Assembly (NCBI RefSeq): GCF_013364235.1
Contig: NZ_CP054919.1
Location: forward strand, 1,027,489 to 1,091,488
DNA length: 64,000 bases
Source of the DNA: Kitasatospora sp. NA04385
GTDB lineage: Bacteria; Actinomycetota; Actinomycetes; Streptomycetales; Streptomycetaceae
Reading direction: 5' to 3'
This document shows positions 42,106 through 50,587 of this stretch, in pieces. The number at the start of each line of letters is the position of its first letter. Positions within the stretch are counted from its first letter, which is position 1. Below the pieces are notes generated by a model. The model saw only the letters and a program-made list of their open reading frames with translations. It did not search any database and had not been told where the DNA came from. The position numbers and the translations under genes are program-made.

Positions 42106-42476
42106 ACTGGCTGCTGGTGATCGCCGGGGCGGCGGTCGGCGCCCCGCTCCGCTACCTGACCGACCGGGCCGTGCAGTCCCGGCACGACACCGTCTTCCCC
42201 TGGGGCACCTTCACCGTCAACGTGTCCGGCTCGCTGGTGCTGGGCCTGCTCACCGGCGCGGTGGCCGCCGGTGCGGTCTCCTCGCACCTCCAACTGCTGA
42301 TCGGCACCGGCTTCTGCGGCGCCCTGACCACCTACTCCACCTTCTCCTACGAGACGCTCCGCCTCGCCGAGAGCGGCGCCCGCTTCTACGCCCTGGCCAA
42401 CGTCGCCGCCAGCCTGGCGGCCGGCCTGGGCGCGGCCTTCACCGGCAACGCGCTCGCCCACGCCCTGTGGGCCTGA
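42102..42476 (+). CDS. crcB: CrcB/Fluc fluoride channel subunit (second copy)
   Basis: A 124-residue membrane protein of the usual short CrcB length. [40 protein letters not shown] and [20 protein letters not shown] carry the pore Asn, Phe-box and TTYSTF motifs. GTG 42102 overlaps the DUF190 stop, so the three genes form one operon. With the first subunit it probably makes a hetero-dimeric fluoride exporter. Confidence 0.93.
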   Translation: MNWLLVIAGAAVGAPLRYLTDRAVQSRHDTVFPWGTFTVNVSGSLVLGLLTGAVAAGAVSSHLQLLIGTGFCGALTTYSTFSYETLRLAESGARFYALANVAASLAAGLGAAFTGNALAHALWA

Positions 42477-42592
42477 GCCGCCCGCGCCCCGCGTCCGGTG
42501 CGCGGCGCCCCCGCGCCCCGCGTCCCGTGCCCCCGCGGCTCCGGGCCGCTCGGCGGGGCCGCGTTGTCGTTGCCGGGTGAGAGCGTGCACGG

Positions 42593-42952
42593 ATGACCGC
42601 AACAGCTGACGACAGCGCGCACGACGGCGTCCGGCCGGACGTCGAACAGGCCGTCATCGCCCGGTTCCGGGTCCCGGGCGAGGGCTTCGGCGAGCCGGCG
42701 GACCGGGCGACCGTCCGCGCGGCCGAGCGGCTCGTGGCCGAACTGGTCGAACGGGCCGGGGTCGGCGAGTGGGATGGCCACGAGTTCGGGGGCGGCGAGG
42801 TGCTGCTGTTCGCCTACGGCCCGGACGCCGACGCCCTGTTCGCCGTCGCCGAGCCCACCCTGCGGGGGCTGCCGTTCCGCCCGGCGAGCGTGCTGCTGCG
42901 GTACGGGCCCGCGCTGGACCCGGCCACCCCGGAGCGGCGCGTGGAGCTGTGA
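42593..42952 (+). CDS. Hypothetical protein
   Basis: A 119-residue soluble protein, MTATADDSAHDGVRPDVEQA then VIARFRVPGEGFGEPADRAT, GGGEVLLFAYGPDADALFAV and LPFRPASVLLRYGPALDPAT. It is acidic and has no recognisable domain; the alternating strands and helices suggest a small alpha+beta fold. I recall uncharacterised streptomycete proteins of this type. It is 116 bp downstream of crcB and may share its transcript. Confidence 0.65.
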   Translation: MTATADDSAHDGVRPDVEQAVIARFRVPGEGFGEPADRATVRAAERLVAELVERAGVGEWDGHEFGGGEVLLFAYGPDADALFAVAEPTLRGLPFRPASVLLRYGPALDPATPERRVEL

Positions 42953-43002
42953 ACCCGCGCCCCCGCCGCCCGCGGGCGCTCCCGTAGGATCGGGGCGCGG
43001 AC

Positions 43003-43051
43003 GAACGCCCCTTCTACCGGACGCCCCTTCTGCCGGACGCCCCTTCTGCAC
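43003..43051. repeat. Three 16-17 bp tandem repeats
   Basis: Units of the form GACGCCCCTTCTGCCG occur three times in the 5' flank of the DUF1992 gene, just ahead of its Shine-Dalgarno site (GGGAGGA). Slippage-derived; any effect on translation is untested. Confidence 0.6.
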
Positions 43052-43067
43052 GGGAGGACCTCAGCGC

Positions 43068-43466
43068 ATGACGGAACGCAAGCCACCCGGTGTGACCTTC
43101 GAGAGCTGGGTCGACCGGCAGATCCGCGAGGCCGCCGAGCGGGGCGCGTTCGACGACCTGCCGGGGTCCGGGAAGCCGCTGCCCGGCGAGGGGCGGCCGT
43201 ACCACGAGATGTGGTGGATCCGGGAGAAGATGGAGCGCGAGGGCCTGTCCCACCTGCCGCCGTCGCTGGCGCTGCGGGCCGAGCTCCGCGAGGCGCTGGA
43301 CACCGCCCGGCTGGCACCGACCGAACCGCTGCTGCGCAGCCGCCTCGCCGAGGCCAACGCCCGGATCGAGGCCGCGCTGCGCCGCCCGGTCGAGGGGCCG
43401 CCGCTGGGCCTGGCGCCGGTGGACGTCGAGCGCGTCGTCGCCGAGTGGCGCGACACCCGCTCCTGA
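43068..43466 (+). CDS. DUF1992 protein (DnaJ-homologue subfamily C member 28 conserved domain)
   Basis: A 132-residue protein. FESWVDRQIREAAERGAFDD then LPGSGKPLPGEGRP is the diagnostic DUF1992 block. WWIREKMEREGLSHLPPSLA and LRAELREALDTARLAP complete it. The eukaryotic counterpart is DNAJC28; the bacterial role is unknown. ATG 43068 follows GGGAGGA. Tandem 16-bp repeats lie in its leader. Confidence 0.85.
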   Translation: MTERKPPGVTFESWVDRQIREAAERGAFDDLPGSGKPLPGEGRPYHEMWWIREKMEREGLSHLPPSLALRAELREALDTARLAPTEPLLRSRLAEANARIEAALRRPVEGPPLGLAPVDVERVVAEWRDTRS

Positions 43467-43626
43467 AACGCCCGGCCCCGCCCCGCCGCAGCCGACCGCC
43501 CTGCCCCGCCTCGCCCCGCCTCGCCCCGCCACAGCCGACCGCCGCGCCGGAAAACCGTTCGACAGCTGCGGTGACGGGGGCTCAGACTGGGCCCATGTCT
43601 TCTCGAATCGAGTCTTCTTTCCTCCG

Positions 43627-45459
43627 GTGAGCGCCGGGTCGCGGCGCGGTGGTCCCGCGCTGTACGAGGCCGTGCTGGAGTTGTCGGGCGCTTCGCCCGG
43701 CGGGCTGCCGCCGCGCTCCGGGTTCCGGGGGCTGCACGCCGCCGCGGGCCCGCTCCCCCGGGGGGAGACGGTCCAGGAGCGCCGGGAGTTCGCGGCGGGT
43801 GCCGAGCGGGCCGTCCGCGCCGTGTTCGGGTCGTGGTGCGGTGATGTCGGCGCGCTGGTCGGCGGGTTGGAGCGGCTCGTCCTGCCGGACGGCTGCCACC
43901 GCCTGATCGGCTCCGGCGTCGCCGAGCTGCCGGTCGCCGATCCGGCGGGCGCCCTGGCGGCGGCCCGGCGGCTGGTGCGCGAGGGTACGTCGGTGCCGGC
44001 CGTCCTGACGGGCATCGCGCTGCTGCGCCGCTTCGGCACGTCGGAGGACGTGCCGGTGCTGTCGGTGCTCGGCACGGCCGAGGTGCTGCACGACTCGGCG
44101 CTCGCCGCGCTGGACGTGCTGGACCGGCAGGCGGCCGCCGTCCTCGCGCTGACGGTGCACGGCCGCCGCCCGCTGGTGGAGCCGCTGCTGGCGGCGCTGC
44201 GCAGCGACGACCGGCGGGTGCGCCGCAAGGGCCTGATCGCGCTGCCCCCGGACGTGTCGGCGCTGGGCCCCGCCGACGCCCGCCGCGTCGTGGAGGCCTT
44301 CGGGCCCGCCGGGTTGCTGGACGCCTTCCCCCACGACACCTGCCTGGTCGAGGTCACCGGCCGGCTGCTGCTCCGGCTGGCGGACTCCACCTCCGATCCG
44401 GCCGAGCTGCTGGCCTGCCGCGAGGCGCCGGGCCTGTACGAGCGGGTGGTGGGCCGGGCCGGGCAGTTGACGCCGGGCTTCGACCGCTACGCGCTGCTGC
44501 TCTCGCTGGCGCTCGACCTGGCCAGTGGCAGCGCCGCGCTGCTCGACCGGCCGCCCCGGTGGCGCGCGGCGCTGCTCGACGGGCTGGACCGGGTGCTGGC
44601 CGCACCGGCCTGGGCGGCGGCGGTCGCCGCGGCCGACCGTCGGCCGGGCGCGGCGGCGCGGGTCGGCTGGATCCGCCGCACCGGGCGCCGCCCGTTCGAA
44701 CTCCCGGCGCGGGCGGGCCGGTTCCGGATCGAGGTGGTGGATCCCGATCCGCGTTCGCGCGGCTGGATGCAGGCCAGGGTGCTGGTCGACGGCCTGCCGC
44801 TGGTCCCCCGGCTGTTCCCGGCCGGGGCGGTGTTCGGCCCGGAGCAGCTGCTCGACGGGGGCGCGCTGCGGGCCGGGCCCGAGCCGCACCCGGTGCGGCT
44901 GGCGGAGGCGCCCTGCACCGAGGGGTGCTGCGGCGCCCTGTGGGTGGACGTCCGGCGCGCGGAGGGCCCGGACGGGCCGGTGGTGGTGTGGGACGGCTTC
45001 CGGCCCGGCCGGCACGCCCGCCCGCTGCCCGGCGCCGGAGCGCTGCGCTTCGACGCGGCCGCCTACGACGCGGAGGTGGCCCGGGCCGAGACGTCCGACC
45101 CGGGCCGCACCCGGGCCCGGGCCGTCGCCCTGCTGCTGGAGCGCGAACTGCGCTCCCGCCCCGAGCTGTTGGCCCGCTGGGACGCCAGGGCCGGCCGGAT
45201 CGCCCCGGCCGACGACCGCCCGGACACCGCGGAGGTGGTCTTCTGGTACGTGCCGGGCCAGTCCGCCGGCACGCCGGAGCAGCCGGAGCACCCGCTGACG
45301 TTCCGCTGGTCAATCCCGGACGACGGCCGCCCCGCCGAGGTGCAGGCCGCGGCGGCGCTGCGCCGGCTCGCCACCGAGGACCCGACCTCGTACGCCCGGC
45401 TCGTCGGCGGCCACCGGGCCCGCGCGGCGCAGCTCGGCTTCTCCTGGCCGGAGCCCTGA
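43627..45459 (+). CDS. Large hypothetical protein
   Basis: A 610-residue soluble protein with strong codon bias. The N-terminal half is helical with Arg/Leu-rich segments (VLTGIALLRRFGTSEDVPVL, LDVLDRQAAAVLALTVHGRR, RSDDRRVRRKGLIALPPDVS), reminiscent of armadillo/HEAT-like repeats. The C-terminal half is beta-rich with FRIEVVDPDPRSRGWMQARV and CTEGCCGALWVDVRRAEGPD (a CxxGCC motif), then FWYVPGQSAGTPEQPEH. No catalytic motif is clear. GTG 43627 lacks a strong Shine-Dalgarno site; a CTCGA-A-TCGAG palindrome lies just upstream (43604-43614). Confidence 0.7.
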   Translation: MSAGSRRGGPALYEAVLELSGASPGGLPPRSGFRGLHAAAGPLPRGETVQERREFAAGAERAVRAVFGSWCGDVGALVGGLERLVLPDGCHRLIGSGVAELPVADPAGALAAARRLVREGTSVPAVLTGIALLRRFGTSEDVPVLSVLGTAEVLHDSALAALDVLDRQAAAVLALTVHGRRPLVEPLLAALRSDDRRVRRKGLIALPPDVSALGPADARRVVEAFGPAGLLDAFPHDTCLVEVTGRLLLRLADSTSDPAELLACREAPGLYERVVGRAGQLTPGFDRYALLLSLALDLASGSAALLDRPPRWRAALLDGLDRVLAAPAWAAAVAAADRRPGAAARVGWIRRTGRRPFELPARAGRFRIEVVDPDPRSRGWMQARVLVDGLPLVPRLFPAGAVFGPEQLLDGGALRAGPEPHPVRLAEAPCTEGCCGALWVDVRRAEGPDGPVVVWDGFRPGRHARPLPGAGALRFDAAAYDAEVARAETSDPGRTRARAVALLLERELRSRPELLARWDARAGRIAPADDRPDTAEVVFWYVPGQSAGTPEQPEHPLTFRWSIPDDGRPAEVQAAAALRRLATEDPTSYARLVGGHRARAAQLGFSWPEP

Positions 45460-45507
45460 GCTACCCCGCGCCCGCCCGTCCGCGTCCGCGTTCCCGTTCC
45501 CGTTCCC

Positions 45508-45760
45508 GTTCCGCAACCTGGCGATCGGCGTGGTCGTCGGCTCGCTGCTCGCGATGGCCGTCTTCGCCGAGCGCGTCGCCCACCACGCCGAGGTCACCGC
45601 CACCGCCACCGCCGACCCGGACGGCGCCCGCACCGTCTGCACCGTCACCGGCGCGCTCTTCTCCGCCTCCGCCAACGACCTCACCACCCGCTTCGACCAC
45701 GCGGGCGGTCCCGACCTGGTCGTCATCGACCTCAGCGGCGAACTCGCCGCCGCGCGCTGA
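45508..45760 (+). pseudogene. Remnant of a SulP/SLC26-type anion transporter (STAS part)
   Basis: The fragment reads FRNLAIGVVVGSLLAMAVFA, ERVAHHAEVTATATADPDGA, TVTGALFSASANDLTTRFDH and DLVVIDLSGELAAAR. These are the last transmembrane helix and the first half of the C-terminal STAS domain of SulP permeases (normally NLAIxVVVG..FAxRVAH..E). The transporter body is missing and the STAS domain is cut short by a stop at 45760. A GTTCCC-repeat tract lies just upstream (about 45475-45510). Confidence 0.7.
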
Positions 45761-46011
45761 CCGTTGCGGGGCGTCCACCCGGTGCCGGGGGCGTCCGCCC
45801 TCTTCCTGCGGCAGGTCGAGGTTGTCCGAGGGGGCGCTCGGCCCCCGTCCGGGACACTCCCGGGGGAGGACGACGGGACGGACGCCGACCCGGCCGCCTT
45901 CGACGCCTTCCCGCGCGCCCCGCCGACCCGCGCGCGGGCCCCGGCCGGGCCGCCGGTAGGGTGCTCGCACCGACAATCGGAAGATCGCATTCCATTACCC
46001 GAGGGGGGCCG

Positions 46012-46722
46012 GTGCCGGACACCGCGCAGCAGGAGCAGGAGCAGGGCCCACGGAGAGCGCAGTCGATCGACGGCCTGCGGTCGATCTGGGCGGCGGGCGA
46101 GCAGCCGCAGCCGGTCCTGCCCTGGTACCGGAAGGTGACGCGCAGGCAGGTCGGCGTCACGGCGGCCTGCCTGGTGACGGTGCTGGCCGCCGCCCTGGCG
46201 ATCCGCTCGGTGGACTCGGGCGTGGTGCAGCACCGGGTCGCGCTGCCGACCGACTTCGCGGGCCTGACCCGGGTCGCCGACGCCCAGGACCTGGCCACCC
46301 TCCGGGCCTCCTACGAGAACCGGAACGCCAGGCGCTACGTCCCGCGGATCGTCCAGGTGCAGGGGTACGGGCAGCCGGGCGCCACCGGCCTGTGGGAGAG
46401 CGAGCTGGTGGCCGTGGCGATGCAGGGCTCGGTCCCGGACGCCGCGCGGGCCGCGACCGAGATGCTCGGCGGCTACTCCCCCGACGGCGGCTCACTGCGC
46501 GACGGCACCCCGGTCGGCGGCATGCGCACCTACCCGCCGGGCCCGCTGAACGGCGCGCTCGCCTGCGCGACCCTCGGCGAGCCCGGCGAGGAGTACGCCG
46601 CCTGCGCCTGGGCGGACGGCAGCACGCTGGGCGCCCTGGTGGACCGGACCGGCGAACTGACCCCCGAAGAACTCGCCGACCGCACCCGCGCGTTGCGCTC
46701 CCTGACCGAACTGCCCGAGTGA
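46012..46722 (+). CDS. Membrane-anchored hypothetical protein
   Basis: A 236-residue protein with one transmembrane helix (VGVTAACLVTVLAAALAI, about residues 47-64) and a cytoplasmic N-terminus rich in Gln/Glu. The extracellular part contains VALPTDFAGLTRVADAQDLA, ESELVAVAMQGSVPDAARAA and CATLGEPGEEYAACAWADGS (two Cys likely disulfide-bonded). I do not recognise a domain; comparable single-pass proteins are common in streptomycetes. GTG 46012 has GAGGGGGG upstream. Confidence 0.7.
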   Translation: MPDTAQQEQEQGPRRAQSIDGLRSIWAAGEQPQPVLPWYRKVTRRQVGVTAACLVTVLAAALAIRSVDSGVVQHRVALPTDFAGLTRVADAQDLATLRASYENRNARRYVPRIVQVQGYGQPGATGLWESELVAVAMQGSVPDAARAATEMLGGYSPDGGSLRDGTPVGGMRTYPPGPLNGALACATLGEPGEEYAACAWADGSTLGALVDRTGELTPEELADRTRALRSLTELPE

Positions 46723-46798
46723 CCCGGGCCGCCGAGCCGGGCCGCCGACCCGGCCCCGCCCGGCCCCGCCCGACCCCGCCGCGCCGCGCCGCGCCGCT

Positions 46799-47575
46799 TC
46801 AGGACTTCAGGCCGCCGCTGCTCTGCAGCAGTTGACCGTTGATCCACTGGCCCTGCGGCGAGCAGAGGAAGTCGACCAGGTGGGCGGCGTCCCGCGGGGT
46901 GCCGAGCCGGCCCAGCGGGGTGTGCGCGACCAGGTCGGCCCGGAGGTCCTCGTTCATCCAGCCGGTGTCGGTCGGGCCGGGGTCGACCACGTTGGCGGTG
47001 ACGCCGAGGTGGGCGAGTTCGCGGGCGGCGGCCCGGGTGATCCGGTCCAGCGCACCCTTGCTGGCCCCGTACGGGAGGTTGCCGACGGTGTGGTCGCTGG
47101 TCAGGGCGACGATCCGGCCGGTGCCGAACGCGCCGGTGAAGCGCAGCCCGAACTCGCGGATCAGCAGCCAGCTCGCCCGGGCGTTGACCGCGAAGTGCCG
47201 GTCGAAGCTCTCCACCGTGGTGTCCAGCAGCCCGGAGTCGACGGACTCCGCGTGGCTCATCACCAGCGCGGTGACCGGCCCCAGCCCGGCCTCCACCCGG
47301 TCGAACAGCTCCGCGGGCGCCGCCGGGTCGGTCAGGTCGGCCGGCACCGCCAGGTGCCGGGCGCCGTGGCCCGCGAGCAGCGCGCCGACGGCCTCCACCG
47401 CGCCCTCCTCGACGCCCCAGCTCATCCGGGTGTCGTACGGCGTCCAGTGGCTGTGCGCGACGTCCCAGCCGGAGGCGGCGAGCCGCTCGGCGATGCCCGC
47501 GCCGATGCCGACCGTCCGGCCCACACCGGTGACCAGGGCGACGGGGCGGTGGGAGTGGGTCTGCTCGGTTCTCAT
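46799..47575 (-). CDS. Short-chain dehydrogenase/reductase
   Basis: A 258-residue SDR. VALVTGVGRTVGIGAGIAER carries the NAD(P) motif (GVGRTVGIGxG in place of TGxxxGIG). IVALTSDHTVGNLPYGASKG supplies the catalytic Ser, Tyr and Lys (YGASK), and VTANVVDPGPTDTGWM is the post-catalytic PG motif. The Arg/Ser content after the first strand suggests NADPH preference, but this is weak. ATG 47575. It lies 25 bp downstream of the P450 gene on the same strand, so the two may share a transcript. Confidence 0.9.
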   Translation of the reverse strand: MRTEQTHSHRPVALVTGVGRTVGIGAGIAERLAASGWDVAHSHWTPYDTRMSWGVEEGAVEAVGALLAGHGARHLAVPADLTDPAAPAELFDRVEAGLGPVTALVMSHAESVDSGLLDTTVESFDRHFAVNARASWLLIREFGLRFTGAFGTGRIVALTSDHTVGNLPYGASKGALDRITRAAARELAHLGVTANVVDPGPTDTGWMNEDLRADLVAHTPLGRLGTPRDAAHLVDFLCSPQGQWINGQLLQSSGGLKS

Positions 47576-47600
47576 CACGGAACCAGACCCTGACATCCCG

Positions 47601-48917
47601 TCAGTCGCCCGACAAACCGTTTTCCGCCCGCCGCTCCTGCTCCCCCTCGGCGTGCAGCACGGCCCGGACGGGCCCGTCGGGGTGCACGGTGAGCCGGTAC
47701 CCGGTGTCCGCAGGCGCCTCCGTGACCCGCACCCGGTGGGCGGGCAGCAGTTCCTCCAGCAGCAGCACCATCTCGCGGACCGCGAACTGCGCCCCCAGGC
47801 AGGCCCGCGGCCCGAGGCCGAACGGGAAGTACCCGCCGGTGGAGGGCCGTTGGGCGGCGTCCAGGAAGCGCTGCGGGCGGAACTCCTCCGGGTCCGGCCA
47901 CACCTCACCGTCCCGGTGCGTCAGGTAGGGGGAGACCAGCACCGTCGTCCCGACCGCGATCGGGCACCCCTCCAGCACGTCGTCCTCGGCCGCGTACCGG
48001 GGCATCAACCAGGCCACGGGGTACAGCCGCAGCGTCTCGTCCACCAGGGCCCGGATCGCGGCCGCCCGCTCGGCGGACCCGGCCGGACCGGCGGCCAGCG
48101 CCCACGCGCGCTGCTCGGGGTGCGCGTCCAGCAGCAGGAACAGCCAGCTCAGCGCGGTGGCGGTGGTCTCGTACCCGGCCACCACCACCGTCATCAGCTC
48201 GTCCCGCACCAACCGCTCGGTGTAGTCCGGGAGTTCGGCCGCGGCCTGGAGCAACACCTGCACCAGGCCGGGCTCCTGGGCCTCCCCGGCGAGGGCGATG
48301 GCGTGCTCGGCGACCCGGTCGACGTGCTCGTTGGCCTCCCGGAAGTCGATCTCGGTGTCGCCCGTCGCCGGTGCGAACGCCGGGATGGCGGCGAAGCCCT
48401 CCCCGGCCGCGACCAGCCGCCGGTGCGTCTCCGGGTCGAGCGGGTGCGCGGTGAGCGAGCGCCAGATCACGTCCAGGGAGAAGTACCGCAGGTCGGCGTC
48501 GATCTCCCGGACCTCGCCGGTCGCCGCGGCGGCCCGCCACCGGGCGGCGGTGGCCGCCACCGCGGCCCGGATCTGCGGCTCGTACGCCTTGATCCCCCGA
48601 CCGGTGAACTGCGGCTGGAGCAGCTTGCGTTGACGCCGCCAGGGCTCCCCCGCGGCGCACAGCAGCCCGCCCCCGAGCAGCGGTTTGACCCGGTGCCCCC
48701 GCTTCACGTACACCTCGGTGCGCTTGGCCAGCACCTGCTGCACCGCCGCGGCCCCGGTCACCAGGACGACCCGCCGCTCCCCCAGCCGGAACCCCGCCAC
48801 CGGCCCCAACTCGCCCACCGCGCGCAGCAGGTCGACCACCCGGCCGCCCCCGGCCCGCCAGCGGGCGAACCCCTCGGCGTCGAGTTCGGGAAGAACACTG
48901 GTGGCGGCCGTGGCCAA
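47601..48917 (-). CDS. Cytochrome P450
   Basis: A 438-residue soluble P450. VVVAGYETTATALSWLFLLL is the oxygen-activating I-helix, ETLRLYPVAW the ExxR helix and FPFGLGPRACLGAQFAVREM the heme loop with the axial Cys. PRYAAEDDVLEGCPIAVGTT and EEFRPQRFLDAAQRPSTGGY fit the PERF region. The chosen start is TTG 48917, with GGAG six bases upstream; longer starts would add a poorly coded Arg-rich stretch. With the neighbouring SDR it may form a small oxidation cassette. The substrate is unknown. Confidence 0.9.
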   Translation of the reverse strand: MATAATSVLPELDAEGFARWRAGGGRVVDLLRAVGELGPVAGFRLGERRVVLVTGAAAVQQVLAKRTEVYVKRGHRVKPLLGGGLLCAAGEPWRRQRKLLQPQFTGRGIKAYEPQIRAAVAATAARWRAAAATGEVREIDADLRYFSLDVIWRSLTAHPLDPETHRRLVAAGEGFAAIPAFAPATGDTEIDFREANEHVDRVAEHAIALAGEAQEPGLVQVLLQAAAELPDYTERLVRDELMTVVVAGYETTATALSWLFLLLDAHPEQRAWALAAGPAGSAERAAAIRALVDETLRLYPVAWLMPRYAAEDDVLEGCPIAVGTTVLVSPYLTHRDGEVWPDPEEFRPQRFLDAAQRPSTGGYFPFGLGPRACLGAQFAVREMVLLLEELLPAHRVRVTEAPADTGYRLTVHPDGPVRAVLHAEGEQERRAENGLSGD

Positions 48918-49111
48918 GGCGGTCTCCTGCCGTGCTGAACTGCACCGTACGGACACCGACCACCCTAGCCGCGCCACCCGCCCCGCTCGGGGCGATTCGC
49001 GCGACTTCCGGCCGGGTCGGACTCCCCGGACGTACGCGGGCTCCCCGAACGGGCGCGGGCTCCGCGGATATTCGGGGGCGGCCGGGGGTCGGGGCGGCTA
49101 CGGTGGCGGGC

Positions 49112-49165
49112 GTGCAGCGTGCCGCGATGTCGACGACGACGCCGGAGAGTGTCCCGGCGCGCTGA
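49112..49165 (+). CDS. Thr-rich leader peptide of the thrS-like gene
   Basis: A 17-codon ORF encoding MQRAAMSTTTPESVPAR (or MSTTTPESVPAR from ATG 49127). Three consecutive Thr codons (ACG ACG ACG at 49133-49141) match the substrate of the threonyl-tRNA synthetase-like gene downstream. A TACGGT -10-like box at 49099-49104 puts the GTG start seven bases away, so a leaderless transcript is plausible. The stop is 11 nt before a perfect hairpin. This is the layout of an attenuation leader. Confidence 0.6.
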   Translation: MQRAAMSTTTPESVPAR

Positions 49166-49176
49166 CCGCTGTGTGC

Positions 49177-49205
49177 GAGCCCCGGGGCCGAGTGCTCCGG
49201 GGCTC
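49177..49205 (+). terminator. Attenuator-like hairpin downstream of the Thr leader
   Basis: GAGCCCCGG at 49177-49185 pairs perfectly with CCGGGGCTC at 49197-49205 (9 bp, 11-nt loop), 11 nt after the leader stop and 69 nt before the thrS-like start. There is no U-tract, as is usual in this GC range. A ribosome stalled at the Thr codons could change folding around this stem. Confidence 0.6.
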
Positions 49206-49273
49206 TCGCGTGCGTGCGCGCCCTCCGACGGCACTCGTCCCCTCACCCGAGCGACCCTCCCGAGGAGACCACC

Positions 49274-50398
49274 GTGCCCGACCGCATCACCCCCATCGAC
49301 CGCGCGGACCACGCCGACCGCATCGACCACCGCCGGCTCGGCCGTGAGCTGAACCTGTTCGACACCGATCCGCTGATCGGCTCCGGCCTGCCGTACTGGC
49401 TGCCGGACGGCGCCGCGGTGCGCCGCAGCCTGGAGGACTTCGTGCACGCCCTGGAGCGGCGGGCGGGCTACCGGCACGTGTACTCGCCCGCGCTGGGCAA
49501 GCGCGAGCTGTACGAGCTCTCGGGGCACTGGGCGCATCGCCGAGCCGGGCGACATGTACCGCTCGGAGCGCTCCGGCGTGCTGGGCGGGCTGAGCCGGGT
49601 GCGGGCGATCCGGCTGAACGACGCGCACGTGTTCTGCACCCCGGAGCAGGCGGCGGCCGAGGTGCGCGGTGCCCTGGAGCTGATCGCGGCGGCGTACCGG
49701 GCGATGGGCGTGGTCCCGTCCCGCTACCGGCTGTCGCTGCCCGGCCCGGGCGGCAAGTACGCGGCGCGCCCGGAGCTGTGGGAGCGGGCGACCGCGATCC
49801 TGGTGCGGGCGCTGACGGAGCTGGGCCTGCCGTACGAGGAGGGGGTCGGCGAGGCGGCGTTCTACGGGCCGAAGATCGACGTGCAGGTGGTGGACCCGGC
49901 GGGGCGGGAGTCGACCCTGTCCACCGTGCAGGTCGACTTCCACCAGCCGGAGCGGTTCGGCCTGCACTACGTCGGGGCGGACGGGGCGCGGCACCGGCCG
50001 GTGATGGTGCACCGGTCGGTGGTGGGGAGCGTGGAGCGGGCGGTGGCGCACCTGGTCGAGCGGCACGGCGGGGCGTTCCCGGCCTGGCTGGCGCCGGTGC
50101 AGCTGGCGGTGCTGCCGCTGGGCCCGGAGCAGGCGGACGCGGCGGCGGCGCTGGCGGCCCGCTGCCTGGAGCTGGACCTGCGCGCCGAGGTGCTGGGCGC
50201 GGAGCGCGGTTCGCCGGGGCCCGGGTGCGGGCGGCGCGGCCGGCCCCGTACCTGGCGGTGGTCGGCCCGCGCGAGGCCGCCGACGGCACCCTGTCGCTGC
50301 GGCTGCGGGACGGCCGGCGGCTCGGTGCGCTCCCGGTCGACGAGGTGCTGTCGGGCGTCGCCGAGCGCGTCCGGGCGCACACCGTCGAACTGTGGTGA
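49274..50398 (+). pseudogene. Threonyl-tRNA synthetase paralogue with internal deletion and frameshift
   Basis: A short ThrRS-type catalytic protein lacking the N-terminal editing region. It begins NLFDTDPLIGSGLPYWLPDG and reaches YELSGHWA; it then jumps into the +1 frame at RIAEPGDMYRSERSGVLGGL, having lost about 50 residues that include the motif with the catalytic zinc Cys. The second part has SRVRAIRLNDAHVFCTPEQA, GEAAFYGPKIDVQVVDPAGR and VDFHQPERFGLHYVGADGAR, then RPVMVHRSVVGSVERAVAH. A further frameshift near 50210 precedes a normal anticodon-binding end (VRAARPAPYLAVVGPREAAD). GTG 49274 has GAGGAG. It cannot make a full enzyme; it may once have conferred resistance to a ThrRS inhibitor. 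Confidence 0.78.
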
Positions 50399-50587
50399 GC
50401 GCCACCCGGGCCGGGTGACCCTCCCCACCCCCGGGCCGGCCGCCGTCCCTCCCCAGAACCCCCCGCCGCCCGTGTCCCGTCCGCCCCGCACCCCCTTTAT
50501 CCAGGGCTTATTCACGGATCGGACGTGCGCGGCGGGGCCGTTCGACCCCTCGTCCCCGGGGCCTTCGGCGTGCCATACTCCATCACC

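Noticed and set aside
46799..48917. A secondary-metabolite cluster around the SDR and P450
   Set aside because: No synthase, NRPS, PKS, terpene cyclase or RiPP genes are adjacent; two oxidoreductases are not enough.
49087..49273. T-box riboswitch before the thrS-like gene
   Set aside because: No T-box sequence (UGGN-type bulge with specifier loop) could be found; the Thr-rich leader peptide explains the layout better.
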